Source: Ancylobacter polymorphus
GTDB taxonomy: Bacteria; Pseudomonadota; Alphaproteobacteria; Rhizobiales; Xanthobacteraceae
NCBI RefSeq assembly: GCF_022836935.1
Contig: NZ_CP083239.1
Coordinates: 3,734,001 to 3,798,000 of the forward strand
Length of the DNA stretch: 64,000 nt
Direction of reading: 5' to 3'
Shown here: piece after piece, positions 59,901 to 64,000 of the stretch
How positions within the stretch are numbered: position 1 is the stretch's first letter
How the letters are laid out: every line of letters begins with the position of its first letter
Translations under genes and position numbers: made by a program
The notes under the pieces: generated by a model
Database searches by the model: none
The model's input: only the letters and a program-made list of their open reading frames with translations
What the model was told of the DNA's origin: nothing

Positions 59901-60523
59901 TCGCCGGGATCGGTCGGAGCCGTCGCCTCGGCGGGCGCCGCCGCGGCGGGCTCGGCCGTCGGCACGGTGGCGAGGAGTTTGGGCTGCGCGCGGGCGCCGT
60001 CCGGGGCGTTGGCCTCGGTGGAGATGGCGAGCTGGCCCTCCGCGTCGATGAACACGTTCAGCCGCACGCCGACCAGATCGACCCGTTCCGGCTGCATCAG
60101 CCAAGGAAGCCAGCTGTCCTGCAGCGCGACTTCGGCCTGCGGCGCGGTGGCAATGAGGTCGCCATCGTCGTCGCGCACGGTGATGTCGTTGGCGTGAAGC
60201 ACAATGCCGCCGCTTTTCGCCCGCTCGGCGATGATGGCGCCGATTTGCACCGTGCGCCCGGCGCCGAGACGCGCCTCCAGCGTGCGCTCGACATAGGGCC
60301 GCGCCATGTCGACGGTGAGAATGCCGGCGCTGAACAGCAGATAGACGCCGGCAATGGTCGCCGCAGCGATGAGGAAGACCGAGCCGCCCGACCAGGCGCA
60401 CAGCCGCAACCAGCGCCGTCGGCGCGCGGGCGCCGCGCAGGCCCTGGGCGGCCGCTTGACGCGAAGGCGCTTCACCTGGCGCTTGCCGGCCGTTGGCGAC
60501 CTGTGCGTCGTCTGTTCTCTCAT
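56948..60523 (-). CDS. AsmA/YhdP-like protein, DUF3971 domain (1191 aa)
   Basis: A large envelope protein. A cytoplasmic Arg-rich start is followed by a membrane anchor at about residues 46-68 (GGSVFLIAAATIAGVYLLFSAG). A long periplasmic region follows, with an Ala/Pro/Glu-rich linker around 185-230, the DUF3971 domain in the middle and an AsmA-like C-terminal region (GTYVPAYGLNNLFSRLPVVG, GLVGVTYEIVGPVSGPTLRVNP). Related YhdP/AsmA proteins form bridges that move phospholipid to the outer membrane. That role is probable here. Confidence 0.88.
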   Translation of the reverse strand: MREQTTHRSPTAGKRQVKRLRVKRPPRACAAPARRRRWLRLCAWSGGSVFLIAAATIAGVYLLFSAGILTVDMARPYVERTLEARLGAGRTVQIGAIIAERAKSGGIVLHANDITVRDDDGDLIATAPQAEVALQDSWLPWLMQPERVDLVGVRLNVFIDAEGQLAISTEANAPDGARAQPKLLATVPTAEPAAAAPAEATAPTDPGEPVTPGEPATVPDAPVATPFGPLRIASLAALARQFDQGGLDGGTLSEIGLKEGIVVIRNEVSGREWTFDDIDLSLSRPAAGGVTFDIKAGGMDGPWSARATLGALVEGRRDLELQVRDLAPRDLLIAAGKAGGDILATSPLSADLSATIDARGVVLATRGRLAAGAGELQLGSDAEGRMLIDEAVVAFTLDPAARRINLTSVTAQAGPFAMDLAGTVDIPADRAGLWRLHTQAARASFLGGGPHQNEVPPFVLDDIVIDLSFDPVAQRASIDRGDLKGPQGGITLGGALELAGPTPSLSMNVNATPMTATSLIRLWPAVAAPAPRKWVYDHLISGDVSQASIFFNAPLDSIGKKDNPLADDGLNIAITGTRGRFVPVPGLPPVIDADVVVKITGRTAHVSVAKAAMETPGQRRLEIAESIFDISDTAPPKPEAKVQVKVSGPAAAAIELAGIPPLRGPTYVPIDPQAVSGTVDGTAQISVKLSDNIQPSDIDYAFDATLEDFAAAKMVFNQNLTDATVRAFVTQAATVARGEGKFGGAPASFEYNRPATGDVTFAVAASLDDSARQKLGFELPGMAGPLGVKLAGVVGAKVKTVDVELDLTKTKLVDLVPGWTKPAGKAAKMTAKAHITDKVTRLDDLVVSGQGVDIRGTVDLDPKGGVLSANLPTFKLADGDKANLKLENVDGTYKVTVRGDVIEARAFLKQLTDTPPSGPGTARPPDVDLDVKLGVVAGNNGETMRDLVLVLSRRGGELRSFSLGALVGRSGGVTGELRTQGNGRPQLRVATSDAGALLRFIDLYPKIQGGDLWVDVDAPGGGRPQSGVINVRDFVIRGEAGLDRLIAAAPQTVRDGRPQPGSAIAFRKLQVNFQRSAQQITLRDGAIWGPSIGSTFDGTLDLANDRVSVRGTYVPAYGLNNLFSRLPVVGFFLGGGPNEGLVGVTYEIVGPVSGPTLRVNPISAVAPGFLRKIFEFRQAPDPTPPAVVPTR

Positions 60524-60709
60524 CTACGGCACGAATCCTTGACTTCGAGGCATAATGCCCGTGTGCGCGGCGGGCGGCGACAGCTTATCCACGCCCATGC
60601 TGACATCGTGCTGTTCGCCCGGCACAATTGGCGGCCGGCGCGTCATGGGCCTCCCCCTCAGCACCGTTCCCCCTGCCGATCACCCCCAAACACGCCGAAA
60701 GGAAGGCAC

Positions 60710-61177
60710 ATGACCGAGATTGCCGTAGGCGCCCCTGCACCTGACTTCACTCTGACCACCGATTCGGGCGAGGTGCTGTCGCTCGCCGGCTGCCGGGGCC
60801 GAAAGCTGGTGCTTTATTTCTACCCCAAGGCCGGCACCTCCGGCTGCACGGTGGAAGCGCATGATTTCAACCGGCTGAAGGCGGATTTCGACGCGGCCGG
60901 CACGCTCGTGGTCGGCGTCTCGCCCGATCCGGACAAGGCGCTCGCCAAGTTTCGCGCCAAGGAGGGACTGACCTTCCCGCTCGCCGGCAATGAGGACCAC
61001 GCCATGCTCGAAGCCTATGGCGTGTGGGCGGAGAAATCCATGTACGGCAAGAAGTATATGGGCGTGGAGCGCACCACCGTGCTGATCGACGCCGAGGGCA
61101 AGGTCGCGCGGGTCTGGCCAAAGGTGAAGGTCGCCGGCCATGCCGAAGAGGTTCTGGCGGCGGCGCAGGCACTGTGA
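60710..61177 (+). CDS. bcp: Thioredoxin-dependent peroxiredoxin, Bcp/PrxQ family
   Basis: A 155-residue Bcp-type peroxiredoxin that removes hydrogen and organic peroxides. The thioredoxin-like core contains LYFYPKAGTSGCTVEAHDFN, with the peroxidatic cysteine at C46. The resolving cysteine usually found five residues later is replaced by His51, so the enzyme is probably of the 1-Cys type or uses another thiol (C28 is the only other Cys). An AAGGAAGG site precedes the ATG. It diverges from the DUF3971 gene. Confidence 0.93.
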   Translation: MTEIAVGAPAPDFTLTTDSGEVLSLAGCRGRKLVLYFYPKAGTSGCTVEAHDFNRLKADFDAAGTLVVGVSPDPDKALAKFRAKEGLTFPLAGNEDHAMLEAYGVWAEKSMYGKKYMGVERTTVLIDAEGKVARVWPKVKVAGHAEEVLAAAQAL

Positions 61178-61214
61178 GGCGCGGCGGGGCGCAGCGCGCG
61201 CCCCGCCTCTGCCC

Positions 61215-62345
61215 TCAGTCCACATCCTCGACGCTGGCCGGCCCGCCGCCATAGGCGCGCTGCGCCAGCGCCGCTTCCATGAACGGATCGAGATCGCCGT
61301 CGAGCACCTCCTGCGGGGTGCCCGAGGTGACACCGGTGCGCAGGTCCTTCACCAGCTGATAGGGCTGGAGCACATAGGAGCGGATCTGGTGGCCCCAGCC
61401 GATATCGGTCTTGGCGGCCTGGTCGGCGGCGGCCTGCGCCTCGCGCTTCTTCAGCTCGATCTCGTAGAGCTTAGCACGCAGCATCTCCCACGCCGTGGCG
61501 CGGTTCTTGTGCTGGGAACGGTCGCCCTGCGCCACCACGGCGATGCCGGTGGGAATATGGGTGAAGCGCACCGCGGATTCGGTCTTGTTGACGTGCTGGC
61601 CGCCCGCGCCGCCGGAGCGCATCGTGTCGATGCGCAGGTCGCTTTCCTTGATGTCGACGACGATGCGGTCGTCGATGACGGGATACACGTCGACGCTGGC
61701 GAAAGAGGTTTGGCGGCGGGCGTTGGAATCAAAGGGCGAGATGCGCACCAGCCGGTGCACCCCGGCCTCGGTCTTCATCCAGCCATAGGCATTGTGGCCC
61801 TTCACCAGAATGGTCGCGGATTTGAGCCCGGCAGTCTCGCCCGCCTGCTCGTCCACCAGTTCCACCTTGAAGCCGCGCCCTTCCGCCCAGCGCGTGTACA
61901 TGCGCAGCAGCATCAGCGCCCAGTCCTGGCTATCGGTGCCGCCGGCACCGGCATGGACTTCGAGATAGCTGTCATTGGCATCCGCTTCGCCCGACAGCAG
62001 CGCTTCGAGCTGTCGGCGCGCCACCTCGGCCTTCAGCTTGACCAGAGCCGCAGCGGCCTCATCGACGATGGAGGCGTCGCCCTCGGCCTCGCCCATCTCG
62101 ATCAGCTCGACATTGTCGGCCAGTTCGCGCTCGATGCGCTCCAGCGCGCCGAGACCGTCCTCCAGCGTGCCGCGCTCCTGCATCAGCTTCTGCGCGCGCT
62201 CGGGATCGTTCCACAGATTCGGGTCCTCGGCGAGCGCGTTCAGCTCGGCAAGGCGGGCCTTGGAACGGTCGAAATCGATGTGCTGCCGCAGCAACTTTGC
62301 GGCTTCCCGGATTTCGTCGACGCTCGCGGCGAGCTCGGCGCGCAT
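61215..62345 (-). CDS. prfB: Peptide chain release factor 2 (no programmed frameshift)
   Basis: RF2 (376 aa) releases peptides at UGA and UAA. The peptide anticodon SPF is at residues 203-205, and GGQ is at 248-250 in MRSGGAGGQHVNKTESAV. The frame is continuous through the region where E. coli prfB has an in-frame UGA and +1 frameshift (KLLRQHIDFDRS here), so autoregulation by frameshift is absent. It converges with bcp. Confidence 0.96.
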   Translation of the reverse strand: MRAELAASVDEIREAAKLLRQHIDFDRSKARLAELNALAEDPNLWNDPERAQKLMQERGTLEDGLGALERIERELADNVELIEMGEAEGDASIVDEAAAALVKLKAEVARRQLEALLSGEADANDSYLEVHAGAGGTDSQDWALMLLRMYTRWAEGRGFKVELVDEQAGETAGLKSATILVKGHNAYGWMKTEAGVHRLVRISPFDSNARRQTSFASVDVYPVIDDRIVVDIKESDLRIDTMRSGGAGGQHVNKTESAVRFTHIPTGIAVVAQGDRSQHKNRATAWEMLRAKLYEIELKKREAQAAADQAAKTDIGWGHQIRSYVLQPYQLVKDLRTGVTSGTPQEVLDGDLDPFMEAALAQRAYGGGPASVEDVD

Positions 62346-62521
62346 AATGGCTACTCTCGATAGGACGTTGAAGGCGGCGGAAAATAGAGGCGTTGCCCCA
62401 TGGTGTAAACGCCCCGGTGCCCGCTTGGCGGCGCGAGGTGCGGTGCCAATGCGTTGCGGGTGGCTTGCGGGGGACCACAGCGGTTCTAGGATGCGGCCCT
62501 CACTGCAAGAAGGAACGTCCG

Positions 62522-63139
62522 ATGCACCTCGTCGGCATGCTCGATTCGCCCTATGTGCGCCGCGTGGCGGTGTCGCTCACCACTCTCGGCCTGCCTTTCA
62601 CCCATGAATCCGTGTCGGTGTTCCGTCATTACCCCCGGTTCCAGGAGATCAACCCGGTGGTGAAGGCCCCGTCCCTGGTGACCGATGCCGGCGTGGTGCT
62701 GATGGACTCGACCCTCATCCTCGAACATGCCGAGAAGCTGGCGGCGCCCGGCCGCTCGCTCGCGCCGACCGATCTCGCCGACCATGCCCGCGCGCAGCGC
62801 ATCATCGGGCTGGCGCTCGCCGCCTGCGAGAAGAGCGTGCAGATCGTCTATGAGCATCAGCTGCGCCCAGCAGAGAAGCTGCACCAGCCCTGGCTCGACC
62901 GGGTGAAGGAACAGCTCTTCGCCGCCTATCGCCTGCTGGAAGACGAGATCGGCACCACAGAAGGCTGGCTGTTCGGGGCGAGCCCGCTTCAGGCCGACAT
63001 CACCGCCGCCATCGCCTGGACCTTCACCACACGGATGATCCCCGAGGTGATGCCGGCCGACGCCTTCCCGGCCGTGGCCCGGCTCGCCGCCCGCGCCGAG
63101 GCGCAGGAGGCGTTCAAAGCCTGGCCCTATGATGGCTGA
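62522..63139 (+). CDS. Glutathione S-transferase family protein
   Basis: A 205-residue GST. The thioredoxin-like N-terminal domain shows MLDSPYVRRVAVSLTTLGLPFTHESVSVF and the glutathione-binding APSLVTDAGVVLMDSTLILEHAE. The helical C-terminal domain follows (ADITAAIAWTFTTRMIPE). The substrate is not known. An AAGGAA site precedes the ATG. It sits between prfB and the PBP1A gene, in the opposite direction to both. Confidence 0.88.
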   Translation: MHLVGMLDSPYVRRVAVSLTTLGLPFTHESVSVFRHYPRFQEINPVVKAPSLVTDAGVVLMDSTLILEHAEKLAAPGRSLAPTDLADHARAQRIIGLALAACEKSVQIVYEHQLRPAEKLHQPWLDRVKEQLFAAYRLLEDEIGTTEGWLFGASPLQADITAAIAWTFTTRMIPEVMPADAFPAVARLAARAEAQEAFKAWPYDG

Positions 63140-63157
63140 GGCGCCGACGGGCGCGGC

Positions 63158-64000
63158 TCAGTAGAGCCCGCCCGTGCCACTGGCACCGACCGCGCGGTCG
63201 GCATCCGGGTTGATGCCGATCGGATTACCCGCCGCATCGGTGGCGCCGATGATCGAATAGCTGTCCGGCGGCGCGGTGCCGGGCTTGAAGGCTTCAAGGA
63301 TGGACGCTTCGCCCGGCCCGGCGCGCAGACCGGTCTTCGGGTTGATGCGGATCAGCTTGATGCCGGGCGGCACGCGGAACGGCACCGCCGGACGGTCGGC
63401 CAGAGCCAGCTTCATGAAGTCGCGCACGACCGGGGCGGCGATCAGGCCGCCGGTCGAGCCCTTGCCCATGGGCTTGGGCGTGTCGAAGCCGAGATAGACC
63501 GCAACGACGAGTTCCGGCGTGTAGCCGACGAACCAGGCGTCCTTTTCCTCGTTGGTGGTACCGGTCTTGCCGGCGATCGGCTTGCCGAGCACCTTCAGCG
63601 CCGTGCCGGTGCCGCGCTGGACCACGCCTTCCAGCATCGAGGTGATCTGGTAGGCGGTCATCGGGTCGAGCACCTGCTCGCGGCGGTCGACCAGCACCGG
63701 CTCGCTCTGGCCCTGCCAGCCGGCAGCGTCGCAGCCGCGGCATTCGCGCTCGTCGTGACGGTAGATGGTCTTGCCGTAGCGGTCCTGCACGCGGTCGATC
63801 AGCGTCGGCTTGATGCGCTTGCCGCCATTGGCGAACATGGAATAGCCGCCGGCCATGCGCAGCGCCGTGGTCTCGCCGGCGCCGAGCGACATGGAGAGCA
63901 CGGGGAGCAGATTGTCGGAGACGCCGAAGCGCTTGGCGTATTCCACGATCAGCGGCATGCCGAGATCATTGGCGAGCCGCACCGTCATCACGTTACGCGA
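63158..64000 (-). CDS. mrcA: Penicillin-binding protein 1A, C-terminal part
   Basis: The frame runs off the right edge and covers the end of a bifunctional class A PBP. The SRN (SxN) motif is at the very edge, followed by MTVRLANDLGMPLIVEYAKRFGV, LGAGETTALRMAGGYSMFANGG and the KTGTTNEEKDAWFVGYTP box that forms the transpeptidase pocket. The insert ECRGCDAAGW between them is typical of PBP1A. It polymerises and cross-links peptidoglycan. Only the C-terminal 280 residues are visible. Confidence 0.93.
   Translation of the reverse strand, partial: SRNVMTVRLANDLGMPLIVEYAKRFGVSDNLLPVLSMSLGAGETTALRMAGGYSMFANGGKRIKPTLIDRVQDRYGKTIYRHDERECRGCDAAGWQGQSEPVLVDRREQVLDPMTAYQITSMLEGVVQRGTGTALKVLGKPIAGKTGTTNEEKDAWFVGYTPELVVAVYLGFDTPKPMGKGSTGGLIAAPVVRDFMKLALADRPAVPFRVPPGIKLIRINPKTGLRAGPGEASILEAFKPGTAPPDSYSIIGATDAAGNPIGINPDADRAVGASGTGGLY

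Noticed and set aside
58022..60709. Long plus-strand frame upstream of bcp
   Set aside because: It lies opposite the DUF3971 gene and has no recognisable protein; bcp starts at 60710 with a ribosome site.

Overview
The window is GC-rich chromosomal DNA from an alphaproteobacterium, most likely a member of the Hyphomicrobiales close to Xanthobacteraceae (Ancylobacter/Starkeya/Xanthobacter-like). Reasons are the gene set and gene orders (urtABCDE-ure, suf operon with a NifS-like desulfurase, argC, phaC, mrcA next to prfB), an Irr-type iron control element, and an IS5/IS427-group insertion sequence. This placement is inferred by eye from protein sequences; no search was run. No rRNA, tRNA, CRISPR array or prophage was seen. 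Almost all of the window is ordinary core or accessory chromosome.

Region 1 (1-12,446): a partial glycosyltransferase-39 gene at the left edge, then a long minus-strand nitrogen-scavenging block read from right to left. It holds the ABC urea transporter urtA-B-C-D-E, running directly into the urease genes ureD, a fused ureA/B, ureC, ureE, ureF and ureG. A near-perfect sigma-54 (-24/-12) promoter lies upstream of urtA, so the block is probably under nitrogen (NtrC-type) control. UreE carries an extreme His-rich tail that probably stores nickel for the urease.

Region 2 (12,447-15,418): a decayed outer-membrane beta-barrel gene, broken by an 833-bp IS5/IS427-group element and by an in-frame stop. 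The element's transposase appears to need a -1 frameshift. A class I aminotransferase gene follows.

Region 3 (15,512-22,510): a periplasmic iron-handling module made of an IrpA-type imelysin, a Tat-exported multicopper oxidase, a di-heme DUF1111 protein, a second imelysin and a DUF1513 protein. A small conserved-looking Cys protein of unknown function lies upstream, and a perfect 19-bp palindrome precedes the imelysin gene.

Region 4 (22,826-44,883): mostly housekeeping. It contains an HI0933-type flavoprotein, recJ, a phytase-like secreted protein behind a Pho-box-like triple repeat, an EamA transporter, an alpha/beta hydrolase, glpX, hom, an AlaC-type aminotransferase, a lipoprotein, a PhaC synthase with a long Ala/Pro/Lys-rich extension, argC, a small phasin-like protein, parE, a LysE exporter, a GreA-family factor, a DEAD-box helicase, an MscS channel and a TfoX-N protein.

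Region 5 (44,900-53,665): the SUF iron-sulfur operon on the minus strand, in the order nifS-like, sufB, sufC, sufD, sufS, sufT, a VOC protein and an A-type carrier. A divergent alpha/beta hydrolase has an Irr-box-like palindrome over its predicted promoter.

Region 6 (53,746-64,000): a small exported protein, anmK, tyrS, a large AsmA/YhdP-like DUF3971 protein, bcp, prfB, a GST and the C-terminal part of a PBP1A gene. A family of intergenic palindromic repeats with ends GTCATCCCGG/CCGGGATGAC occurs at least five times, plus one truncated copy, mainly in regions 3 to 6.
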